Part shown: piece by piece, positions 44,694 through 54,499 of the stretch
Numbering within the stretch: position 1 is the first letter of the stretch
Layout: each line of letters opens with the position of its first letter
Assembly: GCA_963575745.1 (NCBI GenBank)
Contig: CAUYUJ010011148.1
Span: forward strand, 186,952-250,951
Origin: Prorocentrum cordatum
Lineage: Eukaryota; Sar; Dinophyceae; Prorocentrales; Prorocentraceae
Direction of reading: 5' to 3'
Length of the DNA stretch: 64,000 bases
Made by a program: the position numbers and the translations under genes
Notes under the pieces: model-generated
Told to the model about the DNA's origin: nothing
Database searches by the model: none
Seen by the model: only the letters and a program-made list of their open reading frames with translations

Positions 44694-44850
44694 TAAGTCG
44701 GGCGTGTCCCCCTACAGGGGGATCTTCGACGAAAAATAAAAGATACTACAAAAATATTCCAAAATGGTCAAACAATACTCAAAAATACTCCCCAGACTAT
44801 TTCGGTACTATTTTCGAATATTCCCCCTGTAGAGGGACAGGCCCGACTTA
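44694..44850 (+). mobile_element. MITE family A, copy 7 (complete)
   Basis: TAAGTCGGGCGTGTCCCCCT and AGAGGGACAGGCCCGACTTA frame 157 bp. The inner boxes GGGGGATCTTCGACGAA and TTCGAATATTCCCCC are also inverted. TTAA is present at both outer edges. Confidence 0.92.
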
Positions 44851-44936
44851 AACCTATCCACCGCCTGCCGACGCCCCCGAAGCTCGATTCTCCAGGCGGC
44901 AGCTGCGGACGAATTTCCCCTCGGCTCGCTACGCGC

Positions 44937-45083
44937 TTCCAGGCCGAAGTCCTCCCTGGAGATCCCCTCGTGGTACTTGATGTTCGTGCTCTTCGGCTGC
45001 GCGCCGGCGTGGACCGCCAGGGCCGCCACGCCCAGCACCACCCGCAGCACCGCGGAGGGCACGGCCATGGAGGGCGGGGGCAT
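44937..45083 (-). CDS. Putative first exon of a secreted protein
   Basis: Forty-nine codons, 48 ending in G or C, as in the APS kinase exons and unlike the surroundings. It starts at an ATG directly after a CCCTCCAG acceptor, which could serve SL trans-splicing or cis-splicing. Residues 6-28 form a signal peptide (MAVPSAVLRVVLGVAALAVHAGA), followed by QPKSTNIKYHEGISREDFG. The GC3 bias ends at ...GGCCTGGAA|GCGCGT, a possible GC-type donor. No downstream exon is found within the next kb, where a family A element sits. The mature protein is not recognised. Either a real exon of a long-intron gene or a remnant. Confidence 0.4.
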
Positions 45084-45129
45084 CTGGAGGGCACGAGGGG
45101 CACCAGCCCAGGCCTCCCCGCGTCATGAA

Positions 45130-45305
45130 ACAACTCCTCCTTCGGCGGTGGACAAACCTCCCTTTATGAAAACCTCCCCTTAGCGAAAACGGGCTGGGAC
45201 CGAAACCGACGGACCTGGACCCGCAAAAATGACGGCCGCAACGCCCTCTCGCGAACCGAGAACGGCCAATTCCTTAATCGACGTGTCAGGGTGGGAGGTC
45301 TGTCC
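45130..45305 (+). repeat. Repeat family H, copy 1
   Basis: GGTGGACAAACCTCCCTT, GACCTGGACCCGCAAAAATG, ACGCCCTCTCGCGAACCGAG and GGCCAATTC match 47999-48155. Confidence 0.85.
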
Positions 45306-45316
45306 ATCCCCGACTC

Positions 45317-45370
45317 CTCCTCCTCCTCCTCCCCCTCCTCCTCCTCTTCCTCCTCCTCCTCCTCCTCCAG
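45317..45370. repeat. (CTC)n microsatellite
   Basis: About 50 bp, directly downstream of the family H copy. Confidence 0.95.
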
Positions 45371-45640
45371 GGGCCCTCACAGGGCTCTGGGATGAAACGC
45401 AGGCCCCGTTGAAGGGGTCAAGGCCTCTGCGGCCCCCCGCGAGGTCTTCACGACGACTGAGATCTGGGAGAGAGAGCAGCACAACCCGATTCGGCGCTCC
45501 CTGGAAGCACTGCTCGAGCCAAAAAAGGCCTCCGGCCGAAGGCACGGAGTGCAGAGCGAGGTGGAGGAAGACCTACCCGTCGTTATTCTTCACGCCACTC
45601 CCAAGCTCGAAGCCCTGCCACCCGACATCCGCCTTCGCAT
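45371..45640. other. No gene seen
   Basis: The plus frame reads ...EEDLPVVILHATPKLEALPPDIRLRIL before the repeat tract. It looks protein-like over about 28 codons (45550-45640) but I recognise no family. Confidence 0.3.
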
Positions 45641-46360
45641 TCTGCAAGCACACACACGCGCACACACGCACTCACTCGCTCACATTGTAATACACAAATG
45701 TGTATACATGCATGCATGCATACATACATGCATGCATACGTTCAAAAATGCATGCATACATACATACACTCATACAGACATACGGACTTACATGCATACC
45801 TACCTACCTACCTACCTGCCTACATGCATACATGCATGCATGCATGCATGCATGCATATATACATACATGCATGCATGCATACATGCATGCATACATACA
45901 TACATACATACATACATACATACATACATACATACATGCATACATACATACATACATACATACTACATATGCACACACATGCATGCATACATACATACAT
46001 ACATACATGCACATGCATGCATGCATCATACTACATACATACATACATACATACATACATACATACATACATACATACATACATACATACATGCATGCAT
46101 GCATGCATGCATGCATGCATGCACATACAGAAGTGCATGCATGCATGCATTAATCCAGACATGCATATACACACATGTATATATATATATATATACGCCT
46201 ACCTACCTACCTACCTACCTACCTACCTACCTACCTACCACCCTACCTACCTACCTACCTACCTACCTACCTACCTACCTACCTACCTACCTATATACCT
46301 ACCTACCTACGTACGTACGTACGTACGTACGTACGTACGTACGCGCATGCGTGCAAGCAT
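45640..46360. repeat. ACAC / ATAC / GCAT / CCTA / ACGT tetranucleotide tracts
   Basis: Successive pure blocks of (CATA)n, (TGCA)n, (ACCT)n and (ACGT)n over about 700 bp. Confidence 0.97.
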
Positions 46361-46594
46361 GCATGCATGCATGGATACACATATATCTCTATATACAAGT
46401 GGCACGTGTGTGCCCAGGCTCATACAAAAAACTGAAGGGGCGTTTAAAGCAGGAGTGAAATGCAACATCGAAGTCGCACTCGAGCGCAAGTGGGGTTGTC
46501 ACACCTTGCGATGGGTGTACCAGGGCCCCCAGGAAGCCTTAGGAGGCCCGACTTGGATACCAGAAGAGGCTCCAGGAGGCCCCAGGATTGTGAG

Positions 46595-46770
46595 TGTTGT
46601 GCGCGTGTGTGTGTGTGTGTGTTGTGTGTTGTGTGTTGTGTGTTGTGTGTTGTGTGTTGTGTGTTGTGTGTTGTGTGTTGTGTGTTGTGTGTTGTGTGTT
46701 GTGTGTTGTGTGTTGTGTGTTGTGTGTGTGTGTGTGTGTGTGTGTTGTGTGTTGTGTGTGTGTGTGTGTG

Positions 46771-46802
<32 letters not shown>

Positions 46803-46925
46803 GTGTGTGTGTTTGTGTGTGTGTTTGTGATGTATGCTTCGTGTGGTGCGTGCTTTTTGTGTGTTGTAGGTGTTGTGTGTGTGTGTGGGTGTGTGTGTGT
46901 GTGTGTTATGTTTGTCTAGCGTGTG
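46595..46925. repeat. (TGTGTTG)n and (TG)n tract
   Basis: A 7-bp TGTGTTG array (about 46620-46720) sits inside a (TG)n tract. Confidence 0.97.
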
Positions 46926-46964
46926 ATGTGTTGGGCGTGATTTGTGTCTCTGTGTGCATGTAGT

Positions 46965-47215
46965 TCTGAAGCCCCAGGAGGCCCCAGGAGGCCCCAGGCG
47001 GCCTCAGGAGGCCCCAGGAGACCCCAGGAAGCTTCAGGAGGCCCCAAGAGGCTCCAGGAGGCCGCAGGAGGCCCCAGGAGGCCCCAGGAGGTTTCAGGAC
47101 AACCCCAGGAGGCTCCGAGGCGGGGTCTGGGGTGCCAGAAGGTTCAGAAGGCCCAGGAGGCCCCAGGAGGTTCCAGGAGGCCCCCAGGAGGCTCCGAGGC
47201 GGGGTCTGGGGCTCG
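46965..47215. repeat. CCCCAGGAGG minisatellite
   Basis: Units of 12 bp such as AGGCCCCAGGAGGCCCC; the tail has a duplicated GGAGGCTCCGAGGCGGGGTC. Confidence 0.9.
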
Positions 47216-47480
47216 ATTTTGGAATGATTTTTCAAGCGAAACCGCCATTCACTGAGAATCGGGGTCACAATTATTGAAATTACCATGTGGTTTTGAAGGT
47301 TTTATGTTAAAATGTTGAATTTCCCATGTGTGTTTGGACCCTGACGTCGCGATCTGCGTGAGGGGTGCCACCGATGTTCAGAATTTCGAGGATGTCCCGA
47401 GCGAAACGCCCAGAAAAATCGCGGACGCGTGCGCATTAATCGCCTCTGAGCTCTACTCCCTCGGAGAGGTGCGTATAAGA
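47216..47480. repeat. 58-bp-repeat relative in exon-like frame
   Basis: GTTCAGAATTTCGAGGATGT followed by CCCGAGCGAAACG is a reverse, single unit related to the 2.2-kb array. It lies in a short open frame reading ...[28 protein letters not shown] and followed by GAG|GTGCGT, a good donor. Possibly an exon, possibly a chance frame in a repeat. Confidence 0.3.
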
Positions 47481-47484
47481 ATCT

Positions 47485-47495
47485 ACATATATATT

Positions 47496-47542
<47 letters not shown>

Positions 47543-47545
47543 ACA
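47485..47545. repeat. (AT)n microsatellite
   Basis: About 55 bp of AT repeats. Confidence 0.95.
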
Positions 47546-47998
47546 TGTATATATGTGTGTATGTGTATACAAAAACAAAACGACAATAGCCCCCCCCAGG
47601 GCTCCGCTCACTCCGCTGATCACCGTTTCCAGCAAATCGCGGGAACAACCCTCCCGGGCGTCTGAGAGAGCCCGCCCAGGGCCTGGAGACGGCCCAGGAC
47701 GCCGCCGAGACAGCCAAAGAGTGCTCCAGGGCTGTCAAAAACAGCCCCCCGACGGCTCTTGAAGCCCCCAAGAGCACTCAAGATCGCCCCAAGAGGCTTC
47801 CAAGAGTCCCCCAAGAGCTCCCGGGAACCCCTCGAGACGTCAAAATGATTTCAAATCCATGGAAAATCAATGGTTCCCTGCGTTCTCGCACTTCCGCCTC
47901 CGACACGCCTCCGAGGCTTGCGCAAGCCCCGCAACAGCTCCACGAGGCCCTCAAGAGGCGTTCCGAGCGGCGCGAAGTGACCCCAAGACGCCACAATC
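47546..47998. other. No gene; degenerate CCCAAGAG repeats
   Basis: Short CCCCCAAGAG-type repeats at about 47745-47830. No gene. Confidence 0.4.
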
Positions 47999-48155
47999 GG
48001 TGGTGGACAAGCCTCCCTTGCTTAAACCTCCCTGTAATGAAAACGGCCTAGCTAGGACCGAAACCGACTGACCTGGACCCGCAAAAATGACGGCCGCGAC
48101 GCCCTCTCGCGAACCGAAGACGGCCAATTCGCTAATCGACGAGTCAGGGCAGGAA
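47999..48155 (+). repeat. Repeat family H, copy 2
   Basis: GGTGGACAAGCCTCCCTTGC, GGACCGAAACCGACTGACCT and CGAACCGAAGACGGCCAATT match copy 1 at about 85-90%. Confidence 0.85.
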
Positions 48156-48780
48156 GTCCATGAACCTCCGACACGAGAGGCTCTCCCGACGGCCGAAATG
48201 GGCACCAGCAAGGCCCCAGAGACGCTGCGAGCAGGCCCAAGCGAGCTCCCAGGAGCCGCACTGGAGGAACCAGGCGCCGAGGAGGGCTCCGAGTGTCCGC
48301 CCCCTGGCCCACTTGAGAGCCCCGAATGTGAGGCCGAGTGGGGGTCCAGGCTAAGGTGCCTATAACTGTTCTCATGTTCAGCAGCCCCTGTAGAGCCAGG
48401 CTTGGAGGAGGTGATGAGCGAGCCACTGGAGGGAGGCCCCCTGGAGAGCTCGAGGATGCCCCCACGAGGCGTCCCGAGCGGATTGCGCGGGCCTGCGCAG
48501 GCCTCGGAAGCGCATTGGGGGCGTACAGGCGAGAACACCAGGATTGCAACGCTTCCTTGGTTTTGCAATGATGTTGGCCTGTCTGGGGCTTCCCCGGAGC
48601 TCTTGGGGGACACTCGGAGGCCTCTTGAGGCGATCTTGGATGCTCTTGGGGGCCTCCAGAGGCAACTTGAAAAAAGGAGTCCCTCAAATCCGTGTTTTCA
48701 AGCTCAACTATCCCCCTCCTTCCCACCTCCTACTCCCCCATCCGCCTCCTTCTCATCGTCCTGCGGCTCCTCCTCAGAGA
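48156..48780. other. No gene seen
   Basis: Plus-strand frames are Glu/Pro-rich but motif-free. Includes short CCTCTTGAGG-type repeats. Confidence 0.4.
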
Positions 48781-48784
48781 TCAT

Positions 48785-49060
48785 CCTGTTGCACCGCAAC
48801 GCTTGCGTACACCACAACGCGTCTGCACACCACAGCAGCCGCGTGCACCACAGCGCCTATGTACACCATAGTGCTTCCGTGCATCACAACGCCTGTGAAC
48901 ATCGCGACGCCTGTGCGCACTACAGTAGCCATGTACACCGCAGCGTACGCGTACGCAGGTGAACGCGTGCAACACATCGCCCGTGTGCACCGCAGTGCAC
49001 TAGCCCTGCGTGGACGTCGATGCCTGCGTGCGCCGGAGCGCCAATGTACTCCTTACAACG
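48785..49060. repeat. GTACACCACAGC minisatellite, third locus
   Basis: About 14 imperfect units (GCGTACACCACAACGC, GTGCACCACAGCGCC) of the repeat in the 28.2-29.25-kb inverted pair. Confidence 0.85.
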
Positions 49061-49760
49061 TCCCGCGGCAACTGCAAATATTCACACTTTCGCTCGGTTT
49101 GCAAGCGTTACAGTTAGGGGGGGGAGGGGGAGTCTTGTGGGGGGAACGGGGTATTTTAAGAACGATCACTCGTCATCTAGTGTTATAAGTTGAGTTGGAC
49201 TGCGCTGGACTGCAAGCGCGCGCGAAGCGCGTATGATTCTAGTAGATGTACAAAGGGAGAGAGGAACGGAGAGAGAGAGAGAGGGGGAGAGAGAGGAATA
49301 AAGAGAGAGAGAGAGAGAAAACAAAAAAACAGAGAACATAAGAAACGCCAGGGAGGCACGCGACGCAGCCACACGCACCTCCCAAAGCCAGACCCCGCCG
49401 CCCAGATCGATCCGCGAGGACCCAGGGGGAGCCCTGGCGACGGGGCGAGCCACGCCAGACCCGACATCGTCGGCAGAGCCTACCAGACGGCCAGGCACCT
49501 GCTCGGGCACGTGCAATCGCACGCGCCAGCGCACGGACAGCCGCACGCGCACCCAGCGCAGGAGGCACTGAACTGAGCGCGGTGTGCGCCCGACGCGATG
49601 CTGCCACGGCGCCCGCCCTCTCCGCGCCGGGAACGCCCAGGCAGCGAAGAGCTCGCCGAGGCCGTTGTGCGCGCGCCCTCGCGCGTGCCGTCGGGCCGTG
49701 CCACCGGCAGCGCTCGCGCTCCGGACGTCGCCTCACCGCCGCGGCGTCTGGGCCTGCAGT
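49061..49760. other. No gene seen; (GA)n at 49260-49320
   Basis: A GA-rich run at about 49256-49320. The remainder is GC-rich with no recognised gene. Confidence 0.45.
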
Positions 49761-49764
49761 GCCC

Positions 49765-49806
49765 CTCCTCCTCCTCCTCCTCCTCCTCCTCCTCCTCCTC
49801 CTCCTG
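49765..49806. repeat. (CTC)n microsatellite
   Basis: About 42 bp, pure. Confidence 0.95.
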
Positions 49807-49861
49807 GAGGGTTCACAACTGGACGATGATGTTTGGCAAGTGGCGTTGTAGACTGTGAATG

Positions 49862-50230
49862 GTAACCCGATCGATACAGCAGAGAGTTGCGCTCGAGGCC
49901 ACACAATGCCCTGGCCACTGTAAGCAGCTGTCAGATCTGGTGCACGATAGCAAAGACCATGACCTGTTCAATTATGAGCACCTCGATCACCCCACGAGCA
50001 TTCTGGTGTGCCATAAGTGTGGGTCCTACTCTGGAAGGGTGGGTCGAGGGCTCACTGGAGCTTGCGGCACTCGAGTGGCTCACCAAGGCGCGGCCAGACA
50101 GCTTGCCCGCGTTCAGGAAGGGCGGGATCCGAAGGGCTCAAGGAGTTCCCCGATCATTTTCTCGACCCCAGCGATTCCCTTAGCAAGATTTGCCTGCGAA
50201 GAGCATGCCAAAGTCAGTGGACAGTTTGAA
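49862..50230 (+). pseudogene. Zinc-finger fragment like the LINE C terminus
   Basis: The plus frame contains SILVCHKCGSYSGRVGRGLTGACG, then QGAARQLARVQEGRDPKGS. The spacing C-x2-C-G-x-Y-x3-R-x3-L-x3-C matches the C-terminal finger of the LINE at 54-61 kb (CIVCGAYTSSRCHKLGQEC). A short upstream helix with H and L residues also fits. Most likely a remnant of the 3' part of a related retroelement; an exon of a cellular gene with this finger is the alternative. No RT or RNase H sequence is seen upstream, and no credible start is assigned. Confidence 0.4.
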
Positions 50231-50399
50231 ACCCAAGAATCCAGACAGGCTCACACCAGGGGCGAGGCCTTTACACCAGGGGTCGGCGGAGCCTCGTCGT
50301 CCTGGCGTCGCCTCGCGATTATCTTGTGCTCGTACGTTTGTGTGCGTGTGCGCGCGCACCACGCGTATCAGGCACCCCGACTCAGGGGGAAGGAACGCT

Positions 50400-50620
50400 G
50401 GAGTAATTCTCCCTCTGCGGTGACAATTGCATAGGGGGCCACCCTCCTGCGGGGGGAACTCGTGCCGAGGGGTTCCGCCAGGCAGGCGATGCTGGCCGTC
50501 CTTTTTTCTGCTGCGTGTTGTCGGCGTTCCCCTGTTGCACGGCCGTGGAGCGCTGGAGGTAATGCTCCCTCTGCGGCGACAATTGCACGGGGGGGCCGCC
50601 CGCCCGTGGGGTCTGGGCAC
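50400..50620. repeat. Duplicated CTCCCTCTGCGG block
   Basis: CTCCCTCTGCGGTGACAATT (about 50408) and CTCCCTCTGCGGCGACAATT (about 50566), each followed by G and CCACCC/CCGCCC-rich sequence. Confidence 0.65.
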
Positions 50621-50894
50621 GGGGGTGGACTTGGTTTTGCCAGTCCACCTCGACCGCTGCTCACCCCTCTCCCCTGCCCTTGTGGGCGTCGGAGTGGAGG
50701 AGCCGTAGTGGCTAAGGTGCGCACACGTCACATCAGGACCCTTCATCGCCCTCTTTCAGCGTCGGCAGCGTCCTGCCGTCTCTGCGGCCATTTGGTTCAC
50801 CCTCGGCCGCAGTGGGGAACATAGGTGGCCCAGTGCCACGAGGTTTTGGGTTAGGGTCGGGTCGGCCAACCCTTAGCCTCCCTCATTAGCCATG

Positions 50895-51005
50895 TGATTG
50901 TCCTCCTCCTCCTCCTCCTCCTCCTCCTCTTCCTCCACCTCCTCCTCCTCCTCCTCGTCGTCCTCCTCCTCGTCCTCCTCGTCCTCCTCCTCCCGCTCCT
51001 TTTGC
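50895..51005. repeat. (CTC)n microsatellite
   Basis: About 110 bp, with TCGTCC interruptions. Confidence 0.97.
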
Positions 51006-51144
51006 TCCTCTACAGCGACACACTATGTTTGCTGCTCTCCTCTCCCCCGAAGACGTTTTGAGAGCACCCCGTTCTCTCCGTAACTGGGTTGTTTCACGCT
51101 GGAGTTCACACATGTGTCTTGCTTGCGAGATGTTTTGATCTGGG

Positions 51145-51565
51145 CGCTTCCGGTCCTTCCAATATTGCGTTCCCGCTGCGGCATTGGCTCCATTTCCATG
51201 TCTCGTTTCTTTCAAGTGGTGCTCCCGCTGCAGCAATGGCCTCATTTCAGCATTCTCGGTCCTTCATCATGGTGCTCCCGTGTAGGGTTGGCCTCATTCT
51301 TCGCTTCGGTAATGAAGCGCAATGCTCCCGCTGCAACGCTGGTCTCATTCCCGCGCTCTTTCCTTATCACAAATGCTCCCTTGTATCGCTGACGTCATCT
51401 CCGCATTTTCAGTCCTTCGAAATGTTGTCCCCGCTGTATCGTTGGCACTATGTCCGATCACTGTCTGTCTTGCACAGTATCGTTCTGTCTACAGCACGGG
51501 CTGCATGTCCGAAATGCGGGCCCTTGACAATTTTGCTCCGGCTTCAGTTTAGGCCTCATTTCTGA
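51145..51565. repeat. ~53-bp tandem repeat
   Basis: About eight diverged units with consensus GCTCCCGCTGCAACGTTGGC, CTCATTTC and CGGTCCTTC-GAATG. Isolated units recur at about 51700, 52545, 53205 and, reversed, 53575-53665. Confidence 0.8.
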
Positions 51566-52300
51566 AGCTGCATTCCTGAATTTCCCTTGAACCTCCGTCC
51601 GGAAGACTGGCACTGCCGACGCGGCGGAAGCCATGCTCTTGCATCAACCTTTACAATATGGGCTTCATTTCTCAGTTGCCGTGAAGCCTCCGACTAATGG
51701 AATGGCGCTCTCGCTGCAATGCTGGCAGTGCGATTGGATCGGCATTGACTCACGCCTCCCCGTCTTAGTTCCGACGCAATGCCACAACATGCTACGCTCC
51801 GCCAGTCTCTCCTGTGCCTTTATGTTTCATGTTGTGCTGCGCGGCTTGTACCATTTCGGGGAAATGTTTTCTTCGACACCCGACTATGCGAATGCAGAAA
51901 GGCTCTACGCAACGACAAGGGGAAAGGGGGAGGGGGAGGACGTCAGATCTGACGCGAGCGCACCTAGCTTGCCTCTCCCTACAGTTACACATTATGAATA
52001 CTACTTGCCTCTCTCCCCTGACTCTTTCCGGAATATAGTCGGACCTATCCGCGTAATGGTTCGCTCTGCACACACGATTTCAAAATTGGTGTCCCTCACG
52101 CTTTGTGCTGCGATCCGATTGGTTGTGGCGTTTCAAAGAAAAGGCTCCCGCTGTAGGGTGGTCCTCCTTCTTCATCCTTCTCCTCCTGCTGCTCATCCTC
52201 CTGTTCATCCGCCGCATCCACCTCCTCCTCCTCCTCCTCCTTCTCCTCCTCCTCCTCCTGCAAAGTACACAGCCCCCCCTGTTCAGATTGCGCATAACAC
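51566..52300 (+). repeat. Repeat family I, copy 1 with (CTC)n
   Basis: GCGAGCGCACCTAGCTTGCC, ACTTGCCTCTCTCCCCTGAC, CCGCGTAATGGTTC; a (CTC)n run at about 52220-52260; GTACACAGCCCCCCCTG and GCGCATAACACGATG. Larger composite repeat recurring at 52840-53060, 53820-53995 (reverse), 54140-54290 and 60938-61375. Confidence 0.65.
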
Positions 52301-52304
52301 GATG

Positions 52305-52840
52305 TGATCATTGATGGCCTCCTCCTATTTGCGCTAGACCGACTTATGCTGGATGGCCGTTGCGTCTGCCTCCTCCGCAATTGCACGTTCTGGATGCTAC
52401 TTCCCTCTGTTCCCTGATTTTGTCCAGAAGATGTCCCTCTCCGCGTAATGCTTCCCACACAAAAGGATTAGGCACAAGTGTTTTCTTATGGTGTTTTACA
52501 TTCAGACTGGGTTCGTCGTTTCGGAATGGAGTTTCTGCTGTATTGTGGGCTTCATGTTCGTTATGGGCGCTTTGCTCCAGTCGTTCAGAATGGCGGTCTC
52601 GCCCCCAGGCCACTTTGCTAGATCCGAATCCTTTTTCATTGTTGTCGCCGCCATGATTCCCTTTTCTCCCCTCCCCCGAATTCCACTAACTCCCCTGCTC
52701 CTCCCGTTTCTTCTGCTCCAGCTCTGTTCGTTCTCCTCCTCCTCCTCCTGCTCCTCCTCCTCCTTCTCATCAACATCATCATTCCTGGCCCACTTTTTTC
52801 TGTGCTCATCCACCACCTGCTTCTCCTCATCCTCCTCCGA
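52305..52840 (+). repeat. Family I segment including LINE-free paralogous site
   Basis: GGCCTCCTCCTATTTGCGCT then AGACCGAC and TGCTGGATGGCCGTTGCGTC align with the sequence directly right of the LINE (60926-60990). A (CTC)n run is at 52735-52765. Confidence 0.6.
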
Positions 52841-53290
52841 TGTACGCAGCTCCCTTGTCTCCACGATTGACGCAACACGCTGGGATGTTTTGGGCGTTCC
52901 AGGTCCGCCATGACACGCGTCGGCGGATAGTAGAAACACAAAAAAAGCATCGCAATGGGAAGGCATGAGTGGGAGGGGCGGGATGCTAGATATGGCGCGT
53001 CCGCGCATGGCTCGCCTCCCTCCCCTCTACAACTATACAGTGTGAGTGCTGCGCTGCTCTCTCCCATGACCCTGACCGAAAAATCCTCCACCTCCCAGAA
53101 CCCATGACCCTGACCGAAAAATCTTGTTCTTCCACACAGGACTGGGCCGAACTGGTTTGTCATATGTTTGTTCAAGACCATTGTTTTCCGTTTCTTCGAA
53201 CATGCTGCTCTCGCTGCAGCGTCGGCCTCATTTTCGGGTCGGCCTTTAGGATGGCGCTCCCGCCACAACGTGGGCCACTTGACTGAATCA
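52840..53290 (+). repeat. Repeat family I, copy 2
   Basis: TTCCAGGTCCGCCATGACAC, GGGAGGGGCGGGATGCTAGA and TATGGCGCG, followed by a duplicated CCCATGACCCTGACCGAAAA. Confidence 0.7.
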
Positions 53291-53294
53291 CACA

Positions 53295-53515
53295 GGTCCC
53301 GCCGGTGCCGCAGGTCTCGCAGGTCTCACAGGCCCCACAAGTCCCACAGGTCCCACACGACCCACAGGTGCCGAGGGTCATCCCTCAGGTCCCACAGGCA
53401 CAACAGGTCTGACAGGACCCACAGGTCCCACATGTCGTACAGGTGTCGTATGCCCCACAGGTCCTACAGGTCCGACACGTCCCGCAGGTCCCACAGGTCA
53501 CAGGGTCCAAAGAGG
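53295..53515. repeat. CACAGGTCC 9-bp minisatellite
   Basis: Imperfect units of CACAGGTCCCACAGGTC. A related set in the opposite sense lies at about 54005-54130 (GTGGGACCTGTG). Confidence 0.85.
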
Positions 53516-53819
53516 TCAACTGGGAAGGGGAACGGAGGGTGGCGACAACGACGAGGACGTACCCAGATTTAGAAATGAGGCCCGCGCTGGGGCGAGAGCG
53601 CCATTCTGAACGACGGGAGGTAACCGCTGATCCCCAAAAACAAGCAAACGCTGCAGCGGGGGCACCATTTTGGAAAGACCGAGGACGTTCGGATGGGAAC
53701 ACCACAGAAGAGCACGAAATCACACAAATCTTGTGTAAAGACAGTACGCGAAGGGTTGCGCGCCATTCTCAGCACGGCTTTCCGGGGGCGAGAGGAGAGA
53801 AGCGCGTATTAATGCAATT

Positions 53820-53995
53820 GTAGAGCGGCGGAAAGAGAGAGGAGAGAGGCAAGCTAAGTGCGCTCGCAACTGATCTGAAATCCCATCCCTCCCTCCCATC
53901 CCTTCCCATTGCGATGATTCTTCTCTATCCGCGGACACGTGTCATAGCCGACCTAGAACTTCACAAACACATCTCATCGTGTTGTGCACCATCGG
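53820..53995 (-). repeat. Repeat family I, copy 3 (reverse)
   Basis: GAGGCAAGCTAAGTGCGCTC, CCTTCCCATTGCGATGA and TGTCATAGCCGACCTAGAAC are the inverse of copies 2 and 5. Confidence 0.75.
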
Positions 53996-54139
53996 AACAA
54001 AGAAACTGGTGGGACCCGTGCGACCTGGGAGACCTCTGTTGCCTGTGGACCCCGTGAGACCTGCGACACCAGTTCGACCTGAGGGACCTGTGGGCCATGT
54101 GAACCCTGTGGAAGCTGTGGGACCTTTGAGGCCGCCTCC

Positions 54140-54329
54140 TCCTCCTCCTCCAATGTACACAGCTCCCTTTTTTGCAGCTTGCGCATCACACGATGTCGTC
54201 CTTTTGGGGGTTCTAGGCCCGCTATTACACCCTCTGGCCGATAGATAAAACCAGCGCAAGAGATAGGGATGGAGGGAGGGAGGCCTCCTCCTCCTCCTCC
54301 TCCTCCTCCTCCTCCTCCTCCTCCTCCTC
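54140..54329 (+). repeat. Repeat family I, copy 4, ending in the (TCC)n target of the LINE
   Basis: AATGTACACAGCTCCC, TTGCGCATCACACGATG and GGTTCTAGGCCCGCTATTAC, then (TCC)n at 54281-54329, directly abutting the LINE 5' end. Confidence 0.75.
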
Positions 54330-54350
54330 CCGTAGCCATTTTGGCTCAAG
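54330..54350 (+). other. Dinoflagellate spliced-leader (DinoSL) relict
   Basis: Exact match to 21 nt of the conserved 22-nt DinoSL core, from CCGTAGCC through GGCTCAAG; the variable first base is C here. In dinoflagellates this leader is added to mRNAs by trans-splicing and is not part of the gene, so its presence in genomic DNA marks an inserted cDNA. There is no Sm site or SL-RNA intron after it, so it is not an SL RNA gene. Confidence 0.92.
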
Positions 54351-54367
54351 AAGCCGTTCTGGCTCAG
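54351..54367 (+). other. Second, decayed SL relict in tandem
   Basis: AAGCCGTTCTGGCTCAG resembles the last 17 nt of the leader with two substitutions and one deletion. Tandem relicts are expected if an inserted SL-bearing copy was transcribed and trans-spliced again at the AG of the older leader. Confidence 0.65.
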
Positions 54368-54499
54368 ACCTGTTCAGGTGCTGGGCTTGCAGCAGCAGGA
54401 TTCAGAGCGGCAGTCGCTGCTGCGAGTCATCGTCCTTTGTGGCTACAGGTTTCAGGCCTTGCGCAGGCCCCAGTATACTCGCCCAGTCACTGGGCTTCC

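Noticed and set aside
54330-54367. SL RNA gene
   Set aside because: The leader is followed by a second leader-like stretch and LINE sequence, not by a GT donor and Sm-binding site.
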